DNA of 64,000 nt from Tritrichomonas musculus. Lineage: Eukaryota > Parabasalia > Tritrichomonadida > Tritrichomonadidae. The position numbers and the translations under genes were made by a program. Of this stretch, positions 46,452 through 57,581 are shown piece after piece. The notes beneath the pieces are model-generated. The model saw only the letters and a program-made list of their open reading frames with translations, had not been told where the DNA came from and did not search any database. The stretch spans positions 806,001 to 870,000 of the forward strand of contig JAPFFF010000040.1 of NCBI GenBank assembly GCA_039105265.1, given 5' to 3'. Positions within the stretch are counted from its first letter, which is position 1, and every line of letters starts with the position of its first letter.

Positions 46452-49400
46452 ATGGAAGCAATTTTTAATGATTTTAAAAGACATTATACATCAGATCAAA
46501 TTGAAATGCAAAATCCGTTGTTAAATAAATGTACCAAAGATCTAGACTTTATATTGGTTGATAATAAAGCAAATGTTAGCAACGCTATCAAAGATACAAT
46601 ACATAAAAGAGTCATGGAAACAGATATGATAATAATAGACCACATTAAAGTAGCCACAACCTATTATTTCACCATTTGCCTATCAAAGTTATTATTAATA
46701 ATCTCTGATTCAGAATTAGCTTTTTTTTCCTCTTTTTTATGTGATCAAAAAAAGTCTGCTATTTCATTATCCCGAGTTTCATTTGATTTAATTAACAAAA
46801 ATAGCATTAACTTGACAATTTCAATTGCAGATCAATATTTTCAAGATGAAGTCAGAAATTTTTCATATTTTCTACAAACAAAAGATCCATCTCTATCATC
46901 TTTTTGGAATTTAGTTAAAAATTCCATATCTGGCCATATAATCCACGAAATTCATCACAATTCATTCATTGATCGAATTGAAAATCACGATTTTTTCTTT
47001 CAATCTCAATCTGAAGACTTTTGTCTTAAGTCTGATGAGTACATCGTCCTTCGGCATTTTTATGGAGGCTCATCATCAACCGTTCAGCTGATTTATCATA
47101 TAAAAAAAGAGAAATTATTTGTTTTGAAAATCATTTCAGATCCTTTTGAAAGCGAAAAATTGTCTAAACGCGAAATCAGCAACTATTCAAGTGTTCATCA
47201 TCCTTATTTATGCAAGTATTATGGAATAACAGAAGTTGATTCGTATGTTGGCTTGGTTCTCGAATACATTGAAGGGCCATTGTTATCTGAAATGATTTCC
47301 AAAATCGACAAAAATTTCAAAATTAAAACAATTTTTGAAATTTTGATTGTTGTTCATTATCTTCATTCAAATAATTTCATTTATCGTGATCTAAAGCCAA
47401 ATAATATAATATTAAATCGTAATAATACAATTGTGCTTATTGATCTCGATAGAATGGTTCACAATTCAAGTGAAAATGAAGTCATTGAATCATCAATTTC
47501 TTTTCATAATTACTTGGCGCCTGAAGTTCAAAATGGAGAAAAGTATTCTTTTCCAGCTGACATTTATTCAATCGGGCAAGTAATTTACAAGATGTTTGAA
47601 AATGAATTCAAAAATATGAAATTAGATCAAAAAAGTGAAGTGAATGAATATCTCAAACTTTATGAAATTTACGAGAATTGCATCAAGAAAAATCCGAGTG
47701 AAAGACCACAAATAGTTGAATTGATTGAAACTTTTTATTTGAATTATTTTTCAAAAGTTTCAAATTCGATTTCTGAAATTGAAACAATTCAAAATATCAA
47801 GGGAATGAATTCATGTTACGAATATTTGTTTTTTGTTGCCGAAAATCATCACAATGTTTCACAAAAAAGTCTCGGGGATATTTATTCAGATGGCAAAATT
47901 TGTAACAAAAATATTGAAAAAGCAATTCAATATTATTTGCTTGCTACGAAAGAAAATAACATTGAAGCTGAATTTCTTTTAGGCTATTTATATTTGAAAG
48001 GAGAATCAATTCCTCTAGACATTGAAAAAGGAATTTTTTATTCAACACTTGCAGCTGATCAGAATCATCCACAAGCACAGTTATACTTAGGAATTCTATA
48101 CACATTGAATCCAGATAAAATAGATTATCAAAAGGGACTTTATTATCTCCAACTTGCTGCAGACAACAAGAAAACAGAAGCTTATTATCACATTGCTAAC
48201 ATGTATGATAACGGATTAGGTGTTGAAAAAGACTTTGGTATTGCGTTTCATTATTATTCACTTGCTGCAAATGAAATGGATTCCAATGCTTTACTAAGAT
48301 TAGGCGAAATTTATTCAAGCGATCAATATGGTTTAAAAGACATCAATAAAGCAATTCATTATTATTCACTTGCTGCAAATAATAACGAACCTGAAGCATT
48401 ATTTCAGATGGGAAATTTTTATGAAAAAGGTGAGTATGTTGAACAAAGTATTGAAAAAACAATTCATTATTACACTCTTGTTGCAGAGCATAATCATTTG
48501 GGATCACAATTTTTACTTGCTCTTTTTTACATTGAAGGAAAAGTTATACCAAAAAATCCACAGAAATGTCTTCATTATTTGACATTAGCTGCTAATCAAA
48601 ATTATCCAAAAGCACAATATATTCTCGGCTATATGTACGAAACAGGTGAAGGAGTTGCAAGAAATATAAATAAAGCGCTTTATTATTATGCACTTGCATC
48701 AGATAACAATTGTTTAGATGCACATTTAAAACTTGCATCTCTTTACTTGAGCGAAGACATTATTCCTTGTGATCTTCAAAAAGCAATTTTTTATAAAACA
48801 AGAGCAGCAAATCAAAATCACGTTCTTTCACAGTACACTCTTGGAAACATCTATTTATCTGAAGAATTGGATTTTTTTGATATAGAAAAAGCTAGGCATT
48901 TTCATCTACTTGCAGCAAATCAAAATTACATGCCTGCATTTTTAGCACTAGGTGACATTTACTATAAGTACTTTTCATGTGATGATGACATAAACAAAGC
49001 AATTTATTATTATTCAGTTGCATCGAATTATAATTTGCATTATGCTCAATTTAACTTAGGCAATATTTATTATGAAGGGAATTACGTAGAACGTGACATT
49101 AATAAAAGTATTCATTATTATACTTTAGCAGCTGAAAATAATCATCTTGGTGCACTAATTGCTCTTTATCGAATTTACATCTCTGATGAAACAGGAAGAC
49201 AAGATGTAAACAAAGCAATTCATTATTTATCACTTGCTGCAGCTTTAAATTGTCCATCTGCATTATTTGATCTTGGCTACATATACTATGAAGGATTTTA
49301 TGTCAAACAAGACATTAATAAAGCGATTCAATATTTTACACTTGCTGCTGATTTAAATTCAACAGATGCTCAAAATAATCTTGGCTTTTTATATGTTGAA

Positions 49401-50741
49401 GGTCATATTGTTAATAAAGATGTAAATAAAGGGATTCAATATTATACACATGCAGCAAATCAAAATAATAAAGAAGCACTGCATAACCTTGGATGTCTCT
49501 ATTATTTGGGTAAAGATATAAAGCGTGATATTAATAAAGCAATTTTTTACTTATCTAAAGCTGCAAGTCAAAATGAGCCATTATCGCATATTTTACTTGC
49601 ATCCATTTATTTCACAGGAGAACATGTTCCATATGATGTTAGCAGAGCCATTTATCATTTGAAACAAGCTGCTGATCAAAAACATCCATTTGCACAATAT
49701 TTTCTTGGCGCTCTTTATTATGAAGGAAAACATATTAGAAAAAACATTAATAAAGCTCTTCATTATTTATCATTGGCAACCGAACAAAATGAACCACATG
49801 CACTAACACAAATGGGATTTATTTATATGGAAGGTGAATACATTAACCAAGATATAAATAAAGCAATTAATTATTTTATTTTTGCTTCAAAGAATAATAA
49901 TGATAAAGCACAGTCAACACTTGGTGTTATGTATCAATTTGGATACAAAGTTGATAGAGATATTGAGAAAGCAATTGAATATTATAAAATGGCAGCAAAG
50001 AAAGATAATTGTTTCGCATTGCATCATTTAGGTGACATTTATTTCAAAAAACAAGAAATAAATAAAGCAATTTATTATTACACTTGTGCTGCTGATAATA
50101 ATCACACCAAATCGCGATTTGCATTAGCAATCATCTATCATCAAGGGAAACACGTTGAAAGAGATTTAGATAAAGCAATTCATTACTATAAAGAAGCATC
50201 TTCAATGAATGATCAATATGCTAAAAACAATCTTTCAATCATTTACAAAAACAAGAAAAACATAACATATGCAATTGAATTGTTAAATGAAGCAATCAAT
50301 CAAAATAATGATGTTTTGGCTTTGTTTAATCTTGCTCACATTTATTTGTATGGTGAAATGGTTCATGTAGATATCGACAAGTCAATTGATTTGTTGCTAA
50401 AATCAAAATCAGATGATTTTCAACCTGCTGATGATCTTTTGTGCTTAGCTTTAATCAAAAAATTAGGAAGCATCACATTTGATAAGATCAAAAATGAGAT
50501 AAACTTGCATCAGAACAAATCAGATGAATTTTTGAATGGTGTTTATAATCTAATAATTGAAAATGAGCTTGAAATTTATTTTGGAAAATTTTATCAAGAG
50601 TACAGCAATCACGATTATCTGTACGATATTGATAATAATTCCATTCTTTCGAGTTTATTCATGGATAATTCGAAAGAAACGATAAAAAATACGAAAATTA
50701 ATATTTCTGATCTTTTTTACGAAGGTTTTGGAATTCGTTGA
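46452..50741 (+). CDS. Protein kinase with long Sel1-repeat array (1429 aa)
   Basis: After about 195 residues of unrecognised N-terminus comes a protein kinase domain (about 200-430) with a weak glycine loop GGSSSTVQ, the ATP-binding lysine in LFVLKII, a catalytic loop YRDLKPNNI near residue 310, and DLD in place of DFG near 330. From about 470 to 1335 there are more than 20 Sel1-like repeats of roughly 36 residues (type ALxxLGxIYxxGxxVxxDINKAIHYYSLAA). Sel1 arrays form a solenoid that binds partners, as in ER-degradation and signalling adaptors. The DLD metal-binding motif and Tyr for His in the catalytic loop are non-standard but keep the key aspartates, so activity is possible. This architecture is abundant in trichomonads. 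Confidence 0.85.
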   Translation: MEAIFNDFKRHYTSDQIEMQNPLLNKCTKDLDFILVDNKANVSNAIKDTIHKRVMETDMIIIDHIKVATTYYFTICLSKLLLIISDSELAFFSSFLCDQKKSAISLSRVSFDLINKNSINLTISIADQYFQDEVRNFSYFLQTKDPSLSSFWNLVKNSISGHIIHEIHHNSFIDRIENHDFFFQSQSEDFCLKSDEYIVLRHFYGGSSSTVQLIYHIKKEKLFVLKIISDPFESEKLSKREISNYSSVHHPYLCKYYGITEVDSYVGLVLEYIEGPLLSEMISKIDKNFKIKTIFEILIVVHYLHSNNFIYRDLKPNNIILNRNNTIVLIDLDRMVHNSSENEVIESSISFHNYLAPEVQNGEKYSFPADIYSIGQVIYKMFENEFKNMKLDQKSEVNEYLKLYEIYENCIKKNPSERPQIVELIETFYLNYFSKVSNSISEIETIQNIKGMNSCYEYLFFVAENHHNVSQKSLGDIYSDGKICNKNIEKAIQYYLLATKENNIEAEFLLGYLYLKGESIPLDIEKGIFYSTLAADQNHPQAQLYLGILYTLNPDKIDYQKGLYYLQLAADNKKTEAYYHIANMYDNGLGVEKDFGIAFHYYSLAANEMDSNALLRLGEIYSSDQYGLKDINKAIHYYSLAANNNEPEALFQMGNFYEKGEYVEQSIEKTIHYYTLVAEHNHLGSQFLLALFYIEGKVIPKNPQKCLHYLTLAANQNYPKAQYILGYMYETGEGVARNINKALYYYALASDNNCLDAHLKLASLYLSEDIIPCDLQKAIFYKTRAANQNHVLSQYTLGNIYLSEELDFFDIEKARHFHLLAANQNYMPAFLALGDIYYKYFSCDDDINKAIYYYSVASNYNLHYAQFNLGNIYYEGNYVERDINKSIHYYTLAAENNHLGALIALYRIYISDETGRQDVNKAIHYLSLAAALNCPSALFDLGYIYYEGFYVKQDINKAIQYFTLAADLNSTDAQNNLGFLYVEGHIVNKDVNKGIQYYTHAANQNNKEALHNLGCLYYLGKDIKRDINKAIFYLSKAASQNEPLSHILLASIYFTGEHVPYDVSRAIYHLKQAADQKHPFAQYFLGALYYEGKHIRKNINKALHYLSLATEQNEPHALTQMGFIYMEGEYINQDINKAINYFIFASKNNNDKAQSTLGVMYQFGYKVDRDIEKAIEYYKMAAKKDNCFALHHLGDIYFKKQEINKAIYYYTCAADNNHTKSRFALAIIYHQGKHVERDLDKAIHYYKEASSMNDQYAKNNLSIIYKNKKNITYAIELLNEAINQNNDVLALFNLAHIYLYGEMVHVDIDKSIDLLLKSKSDDFQPADDLLCLALIKKLGSITFDKIKNEINLHQNKSDEFLNGVYNLIIENELEIYFGKFYQEYSNHDYLYDIDNNSILSSLFMDNSKETIKNTKINISDLFYEGFGIR

Positions 50742-51586
50742 GTATTGATTAGTAAAGTGAACAAAACAAAAGGGGAAATCTATTCAAACAATAGTATTAA
50801 TTAGTAAAATGTAGCCTTTACTTTTTTCACATCACAAATTTCTTAACGTAACTTTTTAACGTTTATATTCTTTGATCCCTATTTTGGTTGTTGTATTTGC
50901 ATTTTTTTGGTAAAAATATCAAGTTTTCAAATTAAATTTTATTAAAAAAATCAATGAACAGATAAAATTAAAATTTTGAGGCACTTAAGTTTATATTTTA
51001 TATAATCGCTTTTTAGTATTGGTTTTATATGTTAAAATGAAATTAAAAGTTTATAAAACAATATTATAATAGTAAATAATCTAGAAATCTCGAGTAATGT
51101 GAATTGGCTGGCTCACAGAGTGATTATATGCTCTTTATAAAATGGTTAATCATTTCACCTTTGCCAAAAATGATTTTTAAAAATTGCATTTTACTTTTAC
51201 AAAAATGATTTTATAAAATAATTTAATTTCTAATTTATTTATTCACAAAAAATTATTTAGTATATTATCTTTTTTCAGAGATATGATTATTTTATGTATT
51301 CAATATTTTCAATAAAAAATACATTGTACAAACCTTGTATTTTTTCTATCGTTCTTTGTAGAACAAGGTTGGTACAAAAAGTGAAGTCTAGTAAAATGAA
51401 ATTGATAGATGTAAAATATAATGCTTTATTATGTTGTATATTATTCATTTGTGAGTTTATTTATTATAAAAAATTATTATTAATGAATATAAAAGTATTT
51501 TATAATTATCCAAATATTAATTCAATTTTAAAAATGAATTGAGAGATATTTGTTTTGTTCATTCAAAAAAACGATTATTTTGTAAA
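50742..51586. other. Intergenic region with a 15-bp hairpin
   Basis: AT-rich, no convincing gene. TTGTACAAACCTTGT at 51324-51338 pairs with ACAAGGTTGGTACAA at 51363-51377 (14 of 15 positions) around a 24-base loop. From about 51470 the sequence is duplicated before the second kinase copy (53812-53930), so the tandem duplication included the promoter. Confidence 0.6.
51559..51586 (+). promoter_or_regulatory. Initiator of kinase-Sel1 copy 1
   Basis: TCATTCAAAA at 51559 lies 28 bases before the ATG at 51587. The same block precedes copy 2 at 53902. Confidence 0.5.
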
Positions 51587-53559
51587 ATGGATTTTCAAGA
51601 CGCATTCTTCAATACGAAAGACTACGAACTGACTAAAGAAAGCCTTGGCCATGGAGCATTTGGTACAGTCTATAAAGCTAAAAGCAAGAAAGATGGAGAA
51701 GATTACGCCGTTAAAATTATTCGAACAGAAAACGGATTTAGTGGAGAACAACAAATGCAATTGATGAGGGAATCGATGATTCTTCGTGAACTTCATCATC
51801 CAAATATTGTCCAATTTATAGGGATTAACTTTCAATCTTTTACAGACCCGAACAAACTTGAACCATCAATTATTACAGAATTTTTACGGAATGGATCATT
51901 AAAAGATATCCTTGATAAAGAGAAACAATCATTATCAGCATCTGGATGGACACCAACGAAAAAATATATCACTTTACTTGGAATAAGCAGTGCCATGAAA
52001 TATCTCCATCAAAAAAAGATTATTCATCGCGATTTAAAGCCACAGAATATTTTAATGGATTCCAATTACTATCCTCGAGTTTGTGATTTTGGTTTATCAC
52101 GTTGTCTTCCAGATTCATATTCCAAATCGATGAACAAAGCCATGACAGGTGAAATTGGGACACCTCTTTACATGTCCCCCGAACTATTACGAGGTGAAAC
52201 GGAGTATGATCCTAGTGTTGATATTTATGCTTTTTCAATTCTTGCATATGAAATTGTTACAGGCAAGAACCATATTATGAACTTGGTCGAAATGTTACGC
52301 CATTTGTATTAGCGACCAAAGTGATGTCAGGCTATCGACCTAAATTCAACAACGACTGTTCAGAAAAGATGATCGTTTTACTCACAAAATGTTGGAGTGA
52401 CAATATTACCGAACGACCGACATTTGATGAAATCTACACACTTTTATCCAGTGATTTTTCATATTTTGATGAAACGATTGATGAAGAAGAAGTGAATGAA
52501 TTCATTGAAAACAACTTTAACGACTGCCTCCAAAATTGTGTTTTTGATGCTGATGATTACTTTATCCAAGCTCTTTCTAATCTCCTTGGAGGAAATAAAG
52601 AAAAGAAGCCTATTGCAGAAATATTAGCTAACTTAACGATAGCATCAGAAAGAGGAAGCAGTCTCTCATCATATCTACTTGGTCTTCTTTATGAAGGAGA
52701 TAAAATTGAACCAGATTTTGAAAAAGTTCAATTTTATTACAAAAAAGCGACAGAACAAGGAAATTCAAATGGCTTAAACCGACTCGGACATTGCTACACC
52801 AAAGGAATTGCAACAGATATTGATCATTCTAAAGCATTTGAATTTTATCAAAAATCAGCTGAAATTGGAAATGTTCGTTCATTATGCAATCTAGGCAATT
52901 GCTATAAATCAGGTTTGGGTGTTGGTAAAGATTTAAGTCGAGGTTTTGATTATATTAAAAATGCAGCAGAACTTGGTAATGCTGTAGCACTCCACAAACT
53001 AGCACTTTGTTATGAAAGAGGTCAAGGTGTACAGCAAAATTATGCTAAAGCAATTGAATGTTATGAAAAAGCCTCATCACTTGGTCATGCAAATGCAATT
53101 TACAATCTGGCAGTTTGTTACGAAAAAGGTAAAGGTGTACAGCAAAATTATGCTAAAGCAATTGAATATTATGAGAAAGCTGCATCACTTGGTCATGCAA
53201 GTGCAATTTACAATCTGGCAATTCGTTATGAAAGAGGTCAAGGCGTACAGCAAAATTATGCTAAAGCAATTGAATATTATGAGAAAGCTGCATCACTTGG
53301 TCATGCAAGTGCAATTGGCAACCTTGGCTTGATTTATTTAAGAGGAACAGGAGTTGACATAGATTATGAAAAGGCAGTTCATTACTTTGAGAAAGGCTGC
53401 GAACTCGAAAATGCTAGATCATTCCACAACCTTGGAGCAATGTATGAATGTGGACAATTCGTTAAGAAAGATATAACAAAAGCAATTGAATTATATAAGA
53501 AATCAATTGAATTGGGTCACACAGATTCTCAAATGAGAATTGATAAACTAAAAGAATAA
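51587..53559 (+). pseudogene. TKL-type kinase with Sel1 repeats, copy 1 (frameshifted)
   Basis: It starts MDFQDAFFNTKDYELT; a frame open from 51539 only adds upstream leader. The kinase is complete in its motifs: GHGAFGTVYKA, AVKII, IIHRDLKPQNIL, CDFGLSR, GTPLYMSPE. Compared with copy 2, one A is missing in GGCAAGAACC near 52263-52272 (copy 2 reads GGCAAAGAACC), which ends the first frame at 52312, while the rest of the protein continues in another frame to 53559. The Sel1 part has about eight repeats, three of them (53001-53330) nearly identical 108-bp units. Either a young pseudogene or an error in an A run; the rest is fully open, which favours a recent event or an assembly error. Confidence 0.8.
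53001..53330 (+). repeat. Three near-identical 108-bp Sel1 repeat units
   Basis: Units carrying GGTGTACAGCAAAATTATGC and CACTTGGTCATGCAA, each encoding 36 residues (CYE+GQGVQQNYAKAIE.YEKA.SLGHA). Their near-identity at DNA level shows a recent expansion. Confidence 0.85.
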
Positions 53560-53930
53560 AAATATTTATTTAGTATCGATAAATTATATAACGCATTTTA
53601 AAATATTTTTATATTTATATAAAAATAACTTCATATCTGTCTTCCTATTTTTGTGATGGTAATAAATTAATGGTTGAAATCTGTTAGATTATGTTGAGGC
53701 TTTAGGATTTAATCAGAAAAAAAATGAGAAAATAAGATAGATATAAAATAATTTTAAAATAAAATGCTTTATAATATTGTTTATTACTTATTTGTGAGAT
53801 TTTAAAATAAAATAAATTATTATTAATGAATATAAAAGTATTTTATTAATATCCAAATAATAATTCAATTTTTAAAATGAATTGAGAGATATTTGTTTTG
53901 TTCATTCAAAAAAAACGATTATTTTGTAAA
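53560..53930. other. Intergenic region, 3' part duplicated from upstream of copy 1
   Basis: AT-rich; 53812-53930 closely matches 51470-51586, including the initiator TCATTCAAAA. No gene seen. Confidence 0.7.
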
Positions 53931-55793
53931 ATGGATTTTCAAGACGCATTCTTCAATACGAAAGACTACGAACTGACTAAAGAAAGTCTTGGACATGGAG
54001 CATTTGGTACAGTATATAAAGCTAAAAGCAAGAAAGATGGAGAAGATTACGCCGTTAAAATTATTCGAACAGAAAACGGATTTAGTGGAGAACAACAAAT
54101 GCAATTGATGAGGGAATCGATGATTCTTCGTGAACTTCATCATCCAAATATTGTCCAATTTATAGGGATCAACTTTCAATCTTTTACAGACCCGAACAAA
54201 CTTGAACCATCAATTATTACAGAATTTTTACGGAATGGATCATTAAAAGATATCCTTGACAAAGAGAAACAATCATTATCAGCATCTGGATGGACACCAA
54301 CGAAAAAATATATCACTTTACTTGGAATAAGCAGTGCCATGAAATATCTACACCAAAAAAAGATTATTCATCGCGATTTAAAACCACAGAATATTTTAAT
54401 GGATTCCAATTACTATCCTCGAGTTTGTGATTTTGGTTTATCACGTTGTCTTCCAGATTCATATTCCAAATCGATGAACAAAGCCATGACAGGTGAAATT
54501 GGGACACCTCTTTACATGTCCCCCGAACTATTACGAGGTGAAACGGAGTATGATCCAAGTGTTGATATTTATGCTTTTTCAATTCTTGCATATGAAATTG
54601 TTACAGGCAAAGAACCATATTACGAACTTGGTCGAAATGTCACGCCATTCGTATTAGCGACCAAAGTGATGTCAGGCTATCGACCTAAATTCAACAACGA
54701 CTGTTCAGAAAAGATGATCGTTTTACTCACAAAATGTTGGAGTGACAATATTACCGAACGACCGACATTTGATGAAATCTACACACTTTTATCCAGCGAT
54801 TTTTCATATTTTGATGAAACGATTGATGAAGAAGAAGTGAATGAATTCATTGAAAACAGTTTGACTGAAATTCTGAAGAACGGCTCATATAATCCCGATG
54901 AAGATTTCTTCCACGTTCTCGCAACGCTTCATGGCGAGAAGAACAACAAACCTTCTGACAACATCTTGTCAACATTGATGTTTTCCTCAAATAAGGGCAG
55001 CGGTCTTTCTTCCTACTTGCTCGGCCTGATGTACGAGAGCGGTGAGATTGAGTGCGATTTTGAAAAGGCCGAACATTTCTACAAAAAAGCCGCCGAACAA
55101 GGAAATTCAAACGGTCTCCAAAGGCTTGGCTTGTGCTACACACGTGGCATCGGCGTTGACTGCGATTATTCGAAGGCACTTGATTGCTATCAAAAGTCTG
55201 CAGAGCTTGGAAATTCGCGCTCAATTTGCAATCTCGGACAGTGCTACAAGTCTGGCTTCGGTGTTGAGAAAGACCTTGGCAAGGCGTTCGAATTCATTCA
55301 CAAAGCGGCAGAGCTTGGGAATCCAAGCGCTCTTTATAATCTGGCTCTGTATTATGAGAAAGGAAGCGGTGTTAGTAAAGACTACAAGAAAGCTTTCGAA
55401 TATTATGAAAAGGCGGCAGATTTGGGGCACCCTCCTTCACTCTTCTGCTTGGGCTACTACTACGAAAAGGGCACCGCCGTTGAAAAGGACTACGAAAAGG
55501 CGGCCCACTATTATATGAAGGCCGCAGAACTCGGAGAAAGCAGCGCCCTCTGCAACCTCGGATTGTTCTACAAAAGAGGAAACGGAGTGGAGCAGGATTA
55601 CGCAAAAATGCTCGACTGCTTGACAAAGGCCGGAAAGCAAGGACACGGAAGGGCAATGCACAATCTTGGCGTCTGCTACGAGTACGGAGAAGGCGTGCAG
55701 AAAGACGTGGAAAAGGCAATCGAGTGCTATAAAAAAGCTGTTGAACTCGGCCATACCGAATCTCAGGCAAAAATTAAAAAATTAAATGAATAA
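53931..55793 (+). CDS. TKL-type kinase with Sel1 repeats, copy 2 (620 aa, intact)
   Basis: The start MDFQDAFFNT at 53931 matches copy 1. The kinase domain spans about residues 13-285, with glycine loop GHGAFG (21-26), Lys43, HRDLKPQN near 148, DFG near 168 and the GTPLYMSPE activation segment, so an active Ser/Thr kinase of the tyrosine-kinase-like group is likely. Eight or so Sel1 repeats follow (residues about 345-610). The first roughly 925 bp are nearly identical to copy 1. After FIEN, at about 54858, identity stops abruptly and the sequence becomes much richer in G and C, especially at third codon positions, up to the stop. The gene is thus a mosaic. Confidence 0.88.
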   Translation: MDFQDAFFNTKDYELTKESLGHGAFGTVYKAKSKKDGEDYAVKIIRTENGFSGEQQMQLMRESMILRELHHPNIVQFIGINFQSFTDPNKLEPSIITEFLRNGSLKDILDKEKQSLSASGWTPTKKYITLLGISSAMKYLHQKKIIHRDLKPQNILMDSNYYPRVCDFGLSRCLPDSYSKSMNKAMTGEIGTPLYMSPELLRGETEYDPSVDIYAFSILAYEIVTGKEPYYELGRNVTPFVLATKVMSGYRPKFNNDCSEKMIVLLTKCWSDNITERPTFDEIYTLLSSDFSYFDETIDEEEVNEFIENSLTEILKNGSYNPDEDFFHVLATLHGEKNNKPSDNILSTLMFSSNKGSGLSSYLLGLMYESGEIECDFEKAEHFYKKAAEQGNSNGLQRLGLCYTRGIGVDCDYSKALDCYQKSAELGNSRSICNLGQCYKSGFGVEKDLGKAFEFIHKAAELGNPSALYNLALYYEKGSGVSKDYKKAFEYYEKAADLGHPPSLFCLGYYYEKGTAVEKDYEKAAHYYMKAAELGESSALCNLGLFYKRGNGVEQDYAKMLDCLTKAGKQGHGRAMHNLGVCYEYGEGVQKDVEKAIECYKKAVELGHTESQAKIKKLNE

Positions 55794-55969
55794 ATAATTT
55801 ATTATTGTACAACTTGTTTGACTCAATATTATATATAATATACTTGGTCATTGTATTGGACACAAGGACTAAACCAATCTTGTCAATATTTATTCGTTTT
55901 TTTTTTTCTTAACAAAATTTTAACAAAATGAAAATTTTTCTAAATAAAAAACAATATCTTAAATTTATA

Positions 55970-56424
55970 CAGTCTTTTCGGGATTATAACGGAAATATCC
56001 ACTTTAATAACGGAAATTTTCATTATGATTACGGAAATTTTCATTCTGATTACGGATAAATTCAATTTCATAACGGAAAGTGTAACCATTTTTTTGTGAA
56101 AATTTTTAAGATTAATACTTAATATAAACTATTGGCATCTGAAAATTACTAAAAATATTCAATTAATCTATTTTGTAAATATTATTTGTAAGTTGATGTA
56201 AGAATATATAATTAGGAAACATTCATAAGGCAACGTATATTTGATATATTGGAAATTTAAATAAAATAATATATATAAATCATGATTTTTTAAGTGAGTC
56301 TTTATTTAAAAAAAATTCCCAAATAATGGTTACCCTTTCCGTAATGAAATTGTATTTTTCCGTAATCATAATGAGCATTTCCGTTATTAAAGTGGATATT
56401 TCGGTTATAATCCCGAAAAGACTG
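55970..56424. mobile_element. Mariner-type MITE (455 bp) with long terminal inverted repeats
   Basis: The left end is CAGTCTTTTCGGGATTATAA and the right end its mirror (CCCGAAAAGACTG), each flanked by TA, as expected for Tc1/mariner insertion. The inverted arms are long (about 124 bp left, 105 bp right), and the left arm has about 20 extra bases. Inside the arms are repeated TTACGGAAA/TAACGGAAA units. The middle 230 bp is AT-rich and codes for nothing, so the element is non-autonomous. Arms still match closely, suggesting moderate age. Confidence 0.85.
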
Positions 56425-57564
56425 TATAAATATGAAATTAGTATTTCATGATAAAATATAGCAGAAATCACGTGACATGAAAAATATTGAATTAAAAAAA
56501 GATTATAGAAACTTTTTCAATAAAAAGCATTGAAATATTTTGTATGCAAGTAACAAATTTTTTCACTTCAAATCATTCTTTCTCACAAAAGAAAGTACAA
56601 TACAAATTACCAGATGGCTTTCATTTCTGTAATTCTGGGAGATTGTATCTCTTTCAAATTCATTCTTTGAGTGAACTAGGATGCATTCTTAGTTTTTGAA
56701 CTCAAAGCAAAACTTTAAATTAAAAATTTCGGATGCCACTTTTTCAGAGTTTGCTTTAGAAATAATACATAATAAAACAAGATAGAAAATTTAGTCCTGA
56801 ATTGAACGACTTTGTTAGGTCCCTGTAAGTCTAATATATGATATTGTATTTCATTATTTTTATATATATATGTGCAAAGTCTAATATATGTTATTGTATT
56901 TCATTAATTTTATATATATATGTGAATTATTTGAACAAATATATGTTATTGTATTTCATTAATTATTTTATTATGTATTATTTCAAGTCCAAGTCTAATA
57001 TATGTTATTGTATTTCATTAATTTTATATATATATGTGAATTATTTGAACAAATATAAATCTTATATAAAAACATAAAATATTTATCAGTTTTTTTTTAT
57101 CTAATTACTTTTTTTAAACTTTATTGCGATCAATTAGTCAGCAAAAGAATCTCTACAAAGAGAAATACTATTTATATTTTAACATGTATGATCGGACGAA
57201 ATAAAACGTATTTTATACTTAAAATTTGATCTCATTTCACATTTTGAATTTCATTCTTAAATATGACAAAATGATGATGAATGAAAATATTAAAAGCTAT
57301 ATTTGCAATAAACCAAAGACGGTAATTCAGTTCAAAATGCCGGTAATTGAGTAACAGAAAAAAAAGATTTAGAAAAATAAATTTTTTTTATTAAATACTT
57401 TGCAAATTACATAAATATTTTGTTATAACAATTTAAAAAAATAACTAAATATAAAATTAAGGAAATTTTCGAAAATTTTTTTAATTTGCTAAAGTTATTT
57501 AAATTTTTAAATTTTGTAATATAATTCAAATTTTTAAATAAAAAAGATTTTATGAATTTTGATT
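56425..57564. other. AT-rich intergenic region with tandem repeats
   Basis: No convincing gene. It contains the repeat cluster at 56828-57056. Confidence 0.7.
56828..57056. repeat. AT-rich tandem repeat (about 50-70 bp units)
   Basis: Four imperfect units share AAGTCTAATATATGTTATTG, then TATTTCATTAATTTTATATA, two with GTGAATTATTTGAACAAATA as a tail. Units differ in length because the tail is sometimes absent. A short translation through them is low-complexity and not a gene. Confidence 0.8.
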
Positions 57565-57581
57565 TCATTTTCATTTAAGAT
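57565..57581 (+). promoter_or_regulatory. Initiator of the EF-hand gene
   Basis: TCATTTTCATTT at 57565-57576, six bases before the ATG at 57582, a textbook trichomonad initiator position with a very short leader. Confidence 0.65.

Noticed and set aside
51294-51542. 82-codon frame upstream of the kinase
   Set aside because: Spans a hairpin and AT-rich promoter DNA partly duplicated elsewhere; no coding character.
55042-55770. Several long frames on both strands over the second kinase copy
   Set aside because: They arise because the GC-rich Sel1 part has few stop codons in any frame; none has a start context or a recognisable domain.
56838-57077. 79-codon frame rich in Ile and Tyr
   Set aside because: Entirely a translation of an AT-rich tandem repeat.
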